Positions 29,040 through 37,497 of a DNA stretch of 64,000 nt are shown in pieces. Under the pieces are notes generated by a model. That model searched no databases. It was not told where the DNA came from and worked only from the letters and a program-made list of their open reading frames with translations. The position numbers and the translations under genes are program-made. Source of the DNA: Flaviramulus basaltis (GTDB lineage Bacteria; Bacteroidota; Bacteroidia; Flavobacteriales; Flavobacteriaceae); the NCBI RefSeq assembly GCF_900114265.1, contig NZ_FPKV01000006.1, positions 32,973 to 96,972 of the forward strand, in the 5' to 3' direction. Position 1 is the first letter of the stretch; each line of letters begins with the position of its first letter.

Positions 29040-31670
29040 ATGGCAGAAAAAACCGAAGAGGATAAAAGATTAGAAGAACATTATTCCGAAAAGAAAGATT
29101 GGTTGCATTGGGGATCTTATTTAAGTGAACGTCAATGGGGAACAGTAAGGGAAGATTATAGTCCGTATGGAACAGCTTGGGATTATTTTACGCACGACCA
29201 TTCTAGGAGTAGAACTTACCGATGGGGAGAAGATGGTATTGCAGGTATTTCAGATAGATACTGTAACATTTGTTTTGGTATAGCGCTTTGGAATGGAAAA
29301 GATCCTATTTTAAAAGAGCGTATGTTCGGTCTTACAGGTCCAGAGGGAAACCATGGTGAAGATGTAAAGGAGTTGTATTATTATTTGGAAAACACACCTT
29401 CTCATTCTTATATGAAACATTTGTACAAGTATCCTCAAAATGAATTTCCTTATAATCAATTAGTTGAAGAAAATAAACGACGCGGAAAGAACGATTTAGA
29501 ATACGAACTTTTAGATACAGGAATATTTGACAACAATGAATATTTTGACGTTTTTACCGAATACGCAAAAGCCGACAACGAAGATATTCTCATAAAAATA
29601 ACTATTGAAAATCGTTCTGATAAGAAAGCTAAACTTCACCTATTACCAACCTTATGGAGTCGTAATTTTTGGAGTTTTATGGATATGCCTGAAAAACCTA
29701 TTTTAAAAAAACAGGTTAAAAATAATAACACGTTTGTATCTATAAATCATGTATATGTAGGTAATTATAATTTCTATTTTGAAACGGCTTCTAAATTGCT
29801 TTTTACTGAAAATGAAACCAATACAGAGAAATTGTTTGGTACAGAAAATAATCATCCTTACAAAAAAGATTTATTTCATAAGGCAGTTATTGATGATGAT
29901 TATGATTTAGCAACAGCTAAAAAAGAGGGAACAAAGTTTTCTCCATTGTATCAATTAGAATTAGAAGCTGGAGCATCAAAAGTCATTAAACTAAGACTGA
30001 CAAATCAAACTCTAAAAACACCATTTAATTCTGGGTTTGATGCTGTTTTTGAAAAACGTCAACAAGAAAGTGCTGACTTCTACAAAGAAATAACCAAACC
30101 GAAAACACCAGATTTAGCTGCCATACAAAAACAAGCACTGGCAGGTTTGTTGTGGTCTAAACTATATTATAATTACGACATAGAGAGTTGGTTAAAAGGT
30201 GATCCAAAAGAACCTAAACCACCTTTAGAACGTAGAAAAGGAAGAAATAGCTCATGGAAAACCCTCAGGAATCACGATATTATTTCTATGCCAGATGCAT
30301 GGGAATATCCCTGGTATGCAGCTTGGGATTTAAGTTTTCATTGTATTAGTTTAGCTTTAGTAGATTGTCAATTTGCTAAAGATCAGCTTATTCTTTTTAC
30401 AAGGGAATGGTATATGGCACCAAACGGACAAATTCCTGCTTACGAATGGAATTTTAGCGATGTAAATCCACCTGTGCAAGCGTGGGCAACAATGGAGCTA
30501 TATAAAATAGAGAAAAAGAAAACGGGAAAAGGAGATATTAATTTTCTAAAACGCATGTTTAATAAGTTAGCCTTAAACTTTACATGGTGGGTTAACAGGT
30601 TAGACAGTAGTGAAAATAATGTTTTTGAAGGAGGATTTTTAGGTTTAGATAATATTGGAGTTTTTGATAGAAGTCATGGTATTCCAGGAGGCGGTATTTT
30701 GGAACAGGTAGATGGCACATCTTGGATGGCGCTTTTCTGTTTAGATATGCTAGAAATGAGTTTGGAGATAGCCATGGTTGATGATGCTTATGAAGATATG
30801 GCAACCAAATATTTTGGTCATTTTGTTTATATAGCTGAAGCCTTAAATCAAATAAGTATAGAATATTCTGGTACTTGGGATGATAAAGACGGCTTTTTTT
30901 ATGACAAGCTTATTTTTCCTACTGGAGAATCTATACCTATTAAAGTGAAATCTATTGCAGGATTGTTATCAATAGCAGCAGTACTTTGTGTAAAAAAAGA
31001 AACATTAAAAAAATTACCAAAATTTGAAGCTAGTGTTGAATGGTTTGTAAAACATAGAAAAAAAACATTAAAGTATCCAGTAGTTCAAGATCATGTTGAA
31101 GGTGGAGATTTATTATTATCTCTAGTGCCAAAAGATCGTATGCAGGTTTTAATGAAAGCCTTATTAAATGAAAACGAATTTTTAAGCGATTACGGAATTA
31201 GGTCTCTTTCAAAAACATACGAAAATCCGTATAATATTATAATTAATAATATAAATTATAGTATAAATTACGAACCTGCTGAGTCTAGTACAGGGCTTTT
31301 TGGAGGTAATTCTAATTGGAGAGGTCCTATTTGGATGCCACTAAATTATCTATTTATTCAATCGTTAAAAGAGTTTAATATTTACTATTCTAATTCTATA
31401 AGTTTTGAGTATCCTACAAGTAGTAATAATATACAAAACTTGGAGCAAATAATTTTGGGATTGAGTGATAGACTCATTCAAATATTTAAAAAAGATAGCC
31501 AAGGAAACAGACCAATTAATGAGTTGCATGTAGAAAAATATAAAGATCCTAATTTCCAAGATTTAGTATTGTTTTACGAATATTTTCATGGGGATACCGG
31601 TCGTGGAGTAGGAGCTTCTCACCAAACAGGTTGGACAGCACTTATAGCTAATTTAATTGAAGATATTTAA
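29040..31670 (+). CDS. GH63-like (MGH1-like) glucosidase
   Basis: 876 residues, no signal peptide, so cytoplasmic. Landmarks are those of the GH63-related 'glucosidase' family with an (alpha/alpha)6 barrel: 'WLHWGSYLSERQWGTVREDYS', 'AWDYFTHDHSRSRTYRWGEDGIAGISD', 'WEYPWYAAWDLSFHCISLALVDCQFAK', 'AYEWNFSDVNPPVQAWA', 'EQVDGTSWMALFCLDMLEMS' and 'NSNWRGPIWMPLNYLFI'. The family cleaves terminal alpha-glucosidic bonds in disaccharides or glucosides such as kojibiose-, mannosylglycerate- or glucosylglycerate-type compounds. It sits directly before a debranching-enzyme-like glucosidase (5 bp gap), which suggests joint breakdown of an intracellular alpha-glucoside. Confidence 0.88.
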   Translation: MAEKTEEDKRLEEHYSEKKDWLHWGSYLSERQWGTVREDYSPYGTAWDYFTHDHSRSRTYRWGEDGIAGISDRYCNICFGIALWNGKDPILKERMFGLTGPEGNHGEDVKELYYYLENTPSHSYMKHLYKYPQNEFPYNQLVEENKRRGKNDLEYELLDTGIFDNNEYFDVFTEYAKADNEDILIKITIENRSDKKAKLHLLPTLWSRNFWSFMDMPEKPILKKQVKNNNTFVSINHVYVGNYNFYFETASKLLFTENETNTEKLFGTENNHPYKKDLFHKAVIDDDYDLATAKKEGTKFSPLYQLELEAGASKVIKLRLTNQTLKTPFNSGFDAVFEKRQQESADFYKEITKPKTPDLAAIQKQALAGLLWSKLYYNYDIESWLKGDPKEPKPPLERRKGRNSSWKTLRNHDIISMPDAWEYPWYAAWDLSFHCISLALVDCQFAKDQLILFTREWYMAPNGQIPAYEWNFSDVNPPVQAWATMELYKIEKKKTGKGDINFLKRMFNKLALNFTWWVNRLDSSENNVFEGGFLGLDNIGVFDRSHGIPGGGILEQVDGTSWMALFCLDMLEMSLEIAMVDDAYEDMATKYFGHFVYIAEALNQISIEYSGTWDDKDGFFYDKLIFPTGESIPIKVKSIAGLLSIAAVLCVKKETLKKLPKFEASVEWFVKHRKKTLKYPVVQDHVEGGDLLLSLVPKDRMQVLMKALLNENEFLSDYGIRSLSKTYENPYNIIINNINYSINYEPAESSTGLFGGNSNWRGPIWMPLNYLFIQSLKEFNIYYSNSISFEYPTSSNNIQNLEQIILGLSDRLIQIFKKDSQGNRPINELHVEKYKDPNFQDLVLFYEYFHGDTGRGVGASHQTGWTALIANLIEDI

Positions 31671-31675
31671 AAGTT

Positions 31676-33613
31676 ATGGATAATCAATTTACTAAAGAAT
31701 GGATTCAAACTAACGGACTTGGAGGTTATGCTTCATCAACTATAGAGGGCGCAAACACAAGACGTTATCATGGTCTTTTAGTGGCAGCATTATCACCACC
31801 AACGGATAGAAAAGTTATTCTTACAAAAGTAGAAGAACGTTTAGTAATTAATGGTAATTATAAAGATTTATCTACAAATAATTATAAAGATGTTGTTTAT
31901 CCAAAAGGGTATAAGTTTTTAAAATCATTTAATCCAACACCAATTCCAACTTGGATATTTCAAGATGATGACTTCAATTTAGAAAAGCAGGTTTTGATGG
32001 TGCAAAACGAAAATGCTACTTTAGTAAATTATGTTAACAGAGGCGATAAACCTATTATTTTAGAAATTGATCCACTTTATGTTTCTACAGATTATCACAC
32101 CTTATTTCATGAAAATAATAACACTAATTTTTATTCAGAAATACATGAAAATTATTTAAAAACATTTCCATATTATCAAAGTATTCCTGTTTTTACAAAA
32201 TGGAACAAAGGACATTTTACAGAAGCTAGAAATTGGTACAAAAACATATACTTACCTATTGAAACTAAAAGAGGTTTAGATGATACTTGTGATTCTTATA
32301 GAATAGGATACATATCTTGCGAATTGAAACCTCAAGAAGCATTAACGCTGCTAGTTTCATTAAATGAAACGTTATTAGAAAATGATATTAATAAACTTTT
32401 TATTTATGAAAAACAAAAATTATTAAAAGTTGGCCCTCAAACTAAAAGTACTTTTTATAACGATTTATTACGTTCTGGAAATCAGTTTTTAGTGAAAAGA
32501 TATTCTACCGATGGGCAATCTATTATTGCGGGATATCATTGGTTTTCAGATTGGGGACGCGACACCATGATTTCTATGCGAGGTTTAACCATTACAACGG
32601 GAAATAAAGCCGCATCACAATCTATATTATCTACTTTTTTTAAGCGTGTTAACCAAGGTATGATTCCTAATCGTTTTCCAGATCATAGTAATGATAGAGT
32701 GGAATATAATGCTATGGATGCAACATTATGGCTTTTTATAACTTTATATGAATACTATCTGGAATTTAATGATGAAGCTTTTGTGAAAAAACAAATGCCC
32801 ATTTTAAAAGATATTTTAGAATGGTACATAAAAGGCACACATTATAGCATAAAAGCGACTCCCGAAGGTTTTATATACGGAGGTGAAGCAGGTGTGCAAA
32901 TTACCTGGATGGATGCCATGGTTTATGGAGAAGTTATTACGCCTAGAATAGGTTGCCCAATTGAAATTAATGCTCTTTGGTACAATGCATTAAAGGTTTA
33001 TGAACATTTCTGTGAAGAATTTAAGATCAAAAATGAAACTCAGTTTGATACGATTAAAAATAATTTTGAATTGAATTTCTCTAACTTTTTTATAAATGAA
33101 GAAGGAACGTTATATGATGTTATAGTTCCAAATATAAGTAGTGATAGTAGTTTTAGACCCAATCAGTTGTATTGTTTAAGTTTACCATTCACAATTTTAA
33201 ATAAAGAGCAACAGAAAACCGTTTTTGATGCTGTTCAAAAAAAATTATATACACCATTCGGATTAAGAACCTTGGATTCTGAAAATCCTAATTTTCAAGG
33301 AATATATTCAGGAAATCAATGGCATCGAGATCATGAATATCATCAAGGTACGGTTTGGCCATTTTTACTTTCTGAATATTATATAGCATTTTTTAAAATT
33401 TATGGAAATAATAAAACGAATCGTAAAAAAGTAGTTGAGGAACTTACATCCTTAAAAAATCATTTTTATAACGAAGAAGGTTTGCATTGTATTTCAGAAG
33501 TTTTTGATGGAAAAGAACCAAAACAGGGAAAAGGCACCATTCAACAAGCATGGTCTGTAGCAGCTTTGATAAAGTTATATTCAGACTATAAATTATATGA
33601 AATAGATGATTGA
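31676..33613 (+). CDS. Amylo-alpha-1,6-glucosidase (glycogen debranching type)
   Basis: 645 residues, no signal peptide. The N-terminal domain opens with 'EWIQTNGLGGYASSTIEGANTRRYHGLLVAA', the hallmark of bacterial glycogen-debranching N domains. The catalytic (alpha/alpha)6 domain follows with 'GYHWFSDWGRDTMISMRGL', 'NRFPDHSNDRVEYNAMDATLWLF', 'GGEAGVQITWMDAMVYGEVITPRIGCPIEINALWYNAL' and 'YHQGTVWPFL'. These are the GH133 core motifs with the expected acidic residues. It removes alpha-1,6-linked glucose stubs from glycogen or limit dextrins. It overlaps the next gene by 8 bp, so translation is probably coupled. Confidence 0.92.
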   Translation: MDNQFTKEWIQTNGLGGYASSTIEGANTRRYHGLLVAALSPPTDRKVILTKVEERLVINGNYKDLSTNNYKDVVYPKGYKFLKSFNPTPIPTWIFQDDDFNLEKQVLMVQNENATLVNYVNRGDKPIILEIDPLYVSTDYHTLFHENNNTNFYSEIHENYLKTFPYYQSIPVFTKWNKGHFTEARNWYKNIYLPIETKRGLDDTCDSYRIGYISCELKPQEALTLLVSLNETLLENDINKLFIYEKQKLLKVGPQTKSTFYNDLLRSGNQFLVKRYSTDGQSIIAGYHWFSDWGRDTMISMRGLTITTGNKAASQSILSTFFKRVNQGMIPNRFPDHSNDRVEYNAMDATLWLFITLYEYYLEFNDEAFVKKQMPILKDILEWYIKGTHYSIKATPEGFIYGGEAGVQITWMDAMVYGEVITPRIGCPIEINALWYNALKVYEHFCEEFKIKNETQFDTIKNNFELNFSNFFINEEGTLYDVIVPNISSDSSFRPNQLYCLSLPFTILNKEQQKTVFDAVQKKLYTPFGLRTLDSENPNFQGIYSGNQWHRDHEYHQGTVWPFLLSEYYIAFFKIYGNNKTNRKKVVEELTSLKNHFYNEEGLHCISEVFDGKEPKQGKGTIQQAWSVAALIKLYSDYKLYEIDD

Positions 33614-34781
33614 GAAAAGCCAAAAGATCATTATAGTTTACTTAGGTGGTCTACTTACTGGTTTATCACTCATTCTTTTTCCTGCAATGGGAAGTATTTT
33701 TACAGATGCTTCACAATTTGGTTTATCTAGTAGTCAATTTGGTAATATTTTTATTCCACAAGCTTTATTGGCTATTGTCTCTGCTTTAGCAATTCCTTTT
33801 TTTGTTTCAAAATATGGAATAAAAAGAGCATTAATATTAGGGTTAGGAGCATTGATATTGAGTACATTTTTACTGTATTTAAGCCACTTTTACATTTATG
33901 AAAAGGAAGCAGCATTAATTATACTATTTTTAGGAACCACATTTTTGGGCTTTGGTTTTGGTACTGTGATAACAGTTTTAAATCCATTAGCATTTCAGCT
34001 ATTTCCAAATAACGAATTAGCATCTGTTACAGGATTACATTTTGCTTTAGGATTAGGTACAGCAGGAGCACCTTTATTTTTAGGACTTATTAAAAACACA
34101 GATTCATGGTATTATTTACCAATTTTAGTATGTTTTGTTTTAATTGGATTAATGACTCTGGTGTTTTTTGTCAGTTTTAAAGAAAATAAACTTTTCAATA
34201 TCAAAGGTGGCTTAAAAATACCTTCTCAATTATGGTGGTTTATAACCATAGTTATCCTTTATGGAATTTGTGAAGGTGCATTAGGTAGTTATAGTACTGT
34301 TTTCTTAAAAAGCCAAGGATTAAATATACAGCAAGCCTCGTTAGGACTTGCAATGTTCTGGTCTGGATTAGCTTTAGGAAGGATACTTTTTAGCTTACTA
34401 TCAATAAAATTTAATCTAAAATGGATATATGTTTTGGCTATGAGTATTGTGGCTGTGTTACTTTTTTTTAATCCGTTTTACAAAAGTGCTTATATAAACA
34501 TTTTAATTATGGGTTTATCAGGGCTTTGCATGTCAAGTATATTTCCAAATTCTGTTAGTTGGTCAACCAAAGTATTTAGTAAAAATGCTGTATTGGTTTC
34601 TGGGGTTTTAGTAGCCTCGTTACAACTAGGAACGGGTATTAGTACTAATTTTTTAGGCATATTGAGCACGACTATTTCGTTATCATTTTTGTTTAAAATT
34701 ATTGCAGGTATTGCTTTTTTAGTATTTATTATAATCTATTTAGTGAACAGAAAATTTAAAACTAATCAAATTCAATCCTAA
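33606..34781 (+). CDS. MFS transporter, sugar type
   Basis: 391 residues with about 12 hydrophobic helices, and a typical MFS loop ('FFVSKYGIKRALILG') between helices 2 and 3. A second half starts near residue 205 ('QLWWFITIVILYGICEGALGSYSTVFL'). The 'ICEGALGSY..VFLKSQG' stretch resembles sugar-proton symporters of the FucP-like branch. The start ATG overlaps the end of the upstream glucosidase gene, which supports operon membership. Probable cargo is the sugar or glucoside handled by the operon. Direction and substrate are inferred. Confidence 0.85.
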   Translation: MIEKSQKIIIVYLGGLLTGLSLILFPAMGSIFTDASQFGLSSSQFGNIFIPQALLAIVSALAIPFFVSKYGIKRALILGLGALILSTFLLYLSHFYIYEKEAALIILFLGTTFLGFGFGTVITVLNPLAFQLFPNNELASVTGLHFALGLGTAGAPLFLGLIKNTDSWYYLPILVCFVLIGLMTLVFFVSFKENKLFNIKGGLKIPSQLWWFITIVILYGICEGALGSYSTVFLKSQGLNIQQASLGLAMFWSGLALGRILFSLLSIKFNLKWIYVLAMSIVAVLLFFNPFYKSAYINILIMGLSGLCMSSIFPNSVSWSTKVFSKNAVLVSGVLVASLQLGTGISTNFLGILSTTISLSFLFKIIAGIAFLVFIIIYLVNRKFKTNQIQS

Positions 34782-34786
34782 GAAAT

Positions 34787-36325
34787 ATGAATACAGATTT
34801 TGATATTATAATTATCGGTTCCGGAGCTGGTGGAGCTACCATAGCATATAAACTAGCCAATTCAGGAAAAAAAATATTGATTCTTGAACGTGGCGATTAT
34901 ATTCCCATAGAAAAGGAAAATTGGGATAGTGAAGAAGTATTTGTGAAAAACAAATACACTACTAATGAAAAATGGTTTGATAAAAATGATAAAGAGTTTA
35001 GTCCAGGACAACATTATAATGTTGGTGGAAATACAAAATTGTATGGAGCAGCCTTATTTAGAATGAGAGAAAGTGATTTTGGTGAAGTAAAACATCATGG
35101 AGGTATTTCACCAAAATGGCCCATATCTTATACAGATTTAAAACCCTATTATTTAGAAGCAGAGGATCTTTACAATGTTCATGGAGAACGTGGTGTTGAC
35201 CCTACAGATCCGAAAGATAAAAATCCATACCCATTTCCACCATTACCACATGAACCAAGAATTCAAGAAGTAGTTAATGATTTAAAATCATTTGGATTAC
35301 ATCCTTTTCCCTTACCAATAGGTGTCAATCCAGACTCCAATAAAAAAGCGAGTGCGCCTTTTGTACTAGATCGTTTTGATGGTTTTCCAGATCCAACAGA
35401 ACATAAGGCAGATGCACAAACAAATAGCCTAAGATTGGCTTTGCAACACGAAAATGTATCTATTTGGACACAGGCAAAAGTGAATAAATTATTAACTAAT
35501 CAAACAGGTAAAGAGATAGCGGGAGTAGAAGTACATTATAAAAATGAAAATATGGTAATAAATGCAGATTTGGTCATTTTATCTGCAGGAGCTATTAATT
35601 CAGCTGCATTATTGTTGAAAAGTGTAAATGATAATCATCCAAATGGATTAGGGAACTCATCAGATGTTGTTGGTAGGCATTATATGTTTCATAATAATTC
35701 TGCTATGATTGCTTTATCCATAGAACCAAATGACACTAAATTTGGTAAAACTTTTGGTATTAATGATTATTATCACAAAAGTGATGATTTTGGTTTTCCG
35801 TTAGGACACATTCAAATGTTGGGGAAATCTGATAAAGTTCAAATAAGTGGTGATAGTCCAATTCCTGCTCCAGGTTTTACATTTGATTTAATGGCTAAAC
35901 ATGCAGTAGATTTTTGGTTAACGTCTGAAGATTTACCAGACCCTAATAATAGAATAGTATTAAAGGATGGAAAAATAAAAGTGATTTATAAGCATAATAA
36001 TATGCTTGCACATGAAAAGCTAACTGAAAAGCTAAAGTATGCCTTAGAGCATTCAGGTAAATTCTCCAAGTTTTTCCCAAAGCATATTTATTTTAGTAAA
36101 AATATGTCATTGGCTGCTGTTGCACACCAAAATGGCACTATTCGTTTTGGAAATGACCCTAAAACTTCAGCACTAGATATTTATTGTCAATCTCATGATG
36201 TGAAAAATCTTTTTGTAGTAGATGGTAGTTTTTTTGTGTCAAGCTCCGCTGTTAATCCAGCGTTAACTATTATAGCTATGGCTTTACGTGTTGGTGATTA
36301 TATTAAGAATAACATTATTAAATAA
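34787..36325 (+). CDS. GMC family FAD-dependent oxidoreductase
   Basis: 512 residues. The FAD-binding Rossmann motif at the N-terminus is 'FDIIIIGSGAGGATIAYKLANSGKKILILERG', the GMC signature region is 'HYNVGGNTKLYGAALFRMRESDF', and the second FAD contact is 'LVILSAGAINSAALLL'. The C-terminal catalytic region is 'VAHQNGTIRFG' plus 'LFVVDGSFFVSSSAVNPALTIIAMALRVGDYI'. No Sec or Tat signal is seen. Relatives oxidise sugars, polyols or alcohols. As the last gene of the operon, 5 bp after the MFS gene, it probably oxidises a sugar derived from the upstream glucosidases. Confidence 0.88.
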   Translation: MNTDFDIIIIGSGAGGATIAYKLANSGKKILILERGDYIPIEKENWDSEEVFVKNKYTTNEKWFDKNDKEFSPGQHYNVGGNTKLYGAALFRMRESDFGEVKHHGGISPKWPISYTDLKPYYLEAEDLYNVHGERGVDPTDPKDKNPYPFPPLPHEPRIQEVVNDLKSFGLHPFPLPIGVNPDSNKKASAPFVLDRFDGFPDPTEHKADAQTNSLRLALQHENVSIWTQAKVNKLLTNQTGKEIAGVEVHYKNENMVINADLVILSAGAINSAALLLKSVNDNHPNGLGNSSDVVGRHYMFHNNSAMIALSIEPNDTKFGKTFGINDYYHKSDDFGFPLGHIQMLGKSDKVQISGDSPIPAPGFTFDLMAKHAVDFWLTSEDLPDPNNRIVLKDGKIKVIYKHNNMLAHEKLTEKLKYALEHSGKFSKFFPKHIYFSKNMSLAAVAHQNGTIRFGNDPKTSALDIYCQSHDVKNLFVVDGSFFVSSSAVNPALTIIAMALRVGDYIKNNIIK

Positions 36326-36367
36326 TGTTATTATTCCCTGAAAATGATAAGTTTGCTATTTGAATAA

Positions 36368-37173
36368 ATACATTACAAGTTATTATTAGATTTTTTTTTT
36401 TTTGATGAATTAAATATTGAATTATTTGTAAGATTCGAGAATTTCCTGCTTAATGAACGCAATCTTTCAATGCGGACAGTAGTAAATTATATGATTACTC
36501 TTAGAACTATTTTTAATTTAGCAATAACTAAATCTGTTTCTAATACTCAATTTTATCCATTTGGAAAGGGAAAACATCAAATTAGATTTCCAGAAATTAG
36601 AAAGATAGGGTTGAATATTGATGAAATCAGAATTCTTGAAAACATAAATGGGCTTACTTATGCTCAGCAATATGCTTTAGATGTCTTGTTAATTAGTTTC
36701 TATTTTGCCGGTATAAGGGTTAGTGATGTGTTAAAGTTGAAATGGAAGGATTTTTTAGATGAAAGATTACATTACAGAATGGGAAAGAATAGTAAGTTAG
36801 TCTCATTAAAAGTTCCTGATAAAGTATTGAATATTTTAAATAAACTTGATAGAAATATTAACTCTGTATATGTCTTTAAAGAATTAGAAGAAGTTGATGA
36901 AAAGATGATAAATTATTAAGAACTAGAATAAAAACAGCAACAAAAAATTTTAATAGAAGATTAGAACTAGTAGCTGCTAAAGCTGGTATTGACAAGAAAA
37001 TGAGCATGCACATAGCCCGACATAGTTTCGGAAATATCTCTGGAGATAAAATCCCTATTCAAATGTTACAAAAATTATATAGACATTCTTCAGTAACAAC
37101 GACAATAATGTATCAGTCAAATTTTGTTCAAAAAGATACGGATGCTGCACTAGATAAAGTTATTAATTTTTAA
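36368..37173 (+). pseudogene. Tyrosine recombinase/integrase remnant, truncated and frameshifted
   Basis: The frame is open from 36368 with no start, so the N-terminus is missing, and a 13-T run (36391-36403) precedes the recognisable part. From 36404 it encodes a core-binding domain ('NFLLNERNLSMRTVVNYM') and the first part of the catalytic domain ('LLISFYFAGIRVSDVLKLKWKDF' with the catalytic Arg). The frame stops at TAA 36917-36919. The rest continues in another frame from about 36907 ('LLRTRIKTATKNFNRRL'), with 'MSMHIARHSFGNIS' (HxxR) and 'LYRHSSVTTTIMYQ' (second His and nucleophile Tyr), to a stop at 37171-37173. One indel near 36905-36915 explains the break. It ends 3 bp before a tRNA-Leu. 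Remnant of an integrated element, not active. Confidence 0.9.
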
Positions 37174-37176
37174 AAT

Positions 37177-37258
37177 GTAAGCGTAGTGGAATTGGTTGAC
37201 ACTCCAGACTTAGGATCTGGCGCCGCGAGGTGTGGGAGTTCGAGTCTCCCCGCCTGTA
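37177..37258 (+). tRNA. tRNA-Leu (anticodon UAG), with a mismatch in the acceptor stem
   Basis: Class II tRNA. The D arm is GTG/CAC around GAATTGGTTGA, the anticodon stem is CCAGA/TCTGG with loop CTTAGGA (anticodon TAG at 37211-37213), a long variable arm (GCGCC/GGTGT) is present, and the T arm is GGGAG-TTCGAGT-CTCCC. It reads CUA-type leucine codons. The acceptor stem GTAAGCG against CGCCTGT pairs with two G-U and one A-C mismatch (position 4-69), which is poor for a working tRNA. CCA is not encoded. The 5' end lies only 3 bp after the integrase remnant, so the 5' strand may have been replaced by element DNA. It may be functional, or a decaying extra copy. Confidence 0.85.
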
Positions 37259-37288
37259 CAAAAGCCGAAGTTTTCTTCGGCTTTTGTA
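37257..37288 (+). terminator. Hairpin terminator behind tRNA-Leu
   Basis: Perfect 14-bp inverted repeat TACAAAAGCCGAAG / CTTCGGCTTTTGTA with a TTTT loop. It starts at the last bases of the tRNA. The stem's own 3' arm supplies the U-rich end. Confidence 0.8.
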
Positions 37289-37316
37289 TGTGAAAAAACT
37301 TCTCTTTTTTTGCACG

Positions 37317-37337
37317 GGTACAACATAGGTACAACAT
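37317..37337 (+). repeat. Direct repeat GGTACAACAT x2 (possible integrase arm sites)
   Basis: GGTACAACAT occurs at 37317-37326 and again at 37328-37337, period 11 bp. Short direct repeats at such spacing beside a tRNA-derived junction are typical of integrase arm-type binding sites. The function is inferred from position only. Confidence 0.5.
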
Positions 37338-37452
37338 TTTACTTTTTTACTGACTTAATTTAGAATAATTGGTTTTAATTATATTTAGCATTAAAAACTA
37401 TTATTTTGTACTACTATCAATAATTTTTGTTCAGTAATGATTTAAATACCAA

Positions 37453-37497
37453 ACTCATAATCCGAAGGTCATTGGTACGAGTCCAGTTCGCTCTACT
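37453..37497 (+). pseudogene. 3' half of a CAU-anticodon tRNA (attachment-site scar)
   Basis: Begins in the anticodon loop (CTCATAA, anticodon CAT), then AGGTC variable loop, T arm ATTGG-TACGAGT-CCAGT, then the 3' acceptor strand TCGCTCTACTA. The 5' flank (ACCAAA) cannot pair with the anticodon stem, and no D arm or 5' acceptor strand is present, so only the 3' half remains. An intrinsic terminator follows 5 bp later, as behind a genuine tRNA. A break in the anticodon arm is the classical crossover position of tRNA-targeting integrases. I identify it by pattern only, so the exact tRNA (Met or Ile-CAU) is uncertain. Confidence 0.55.
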
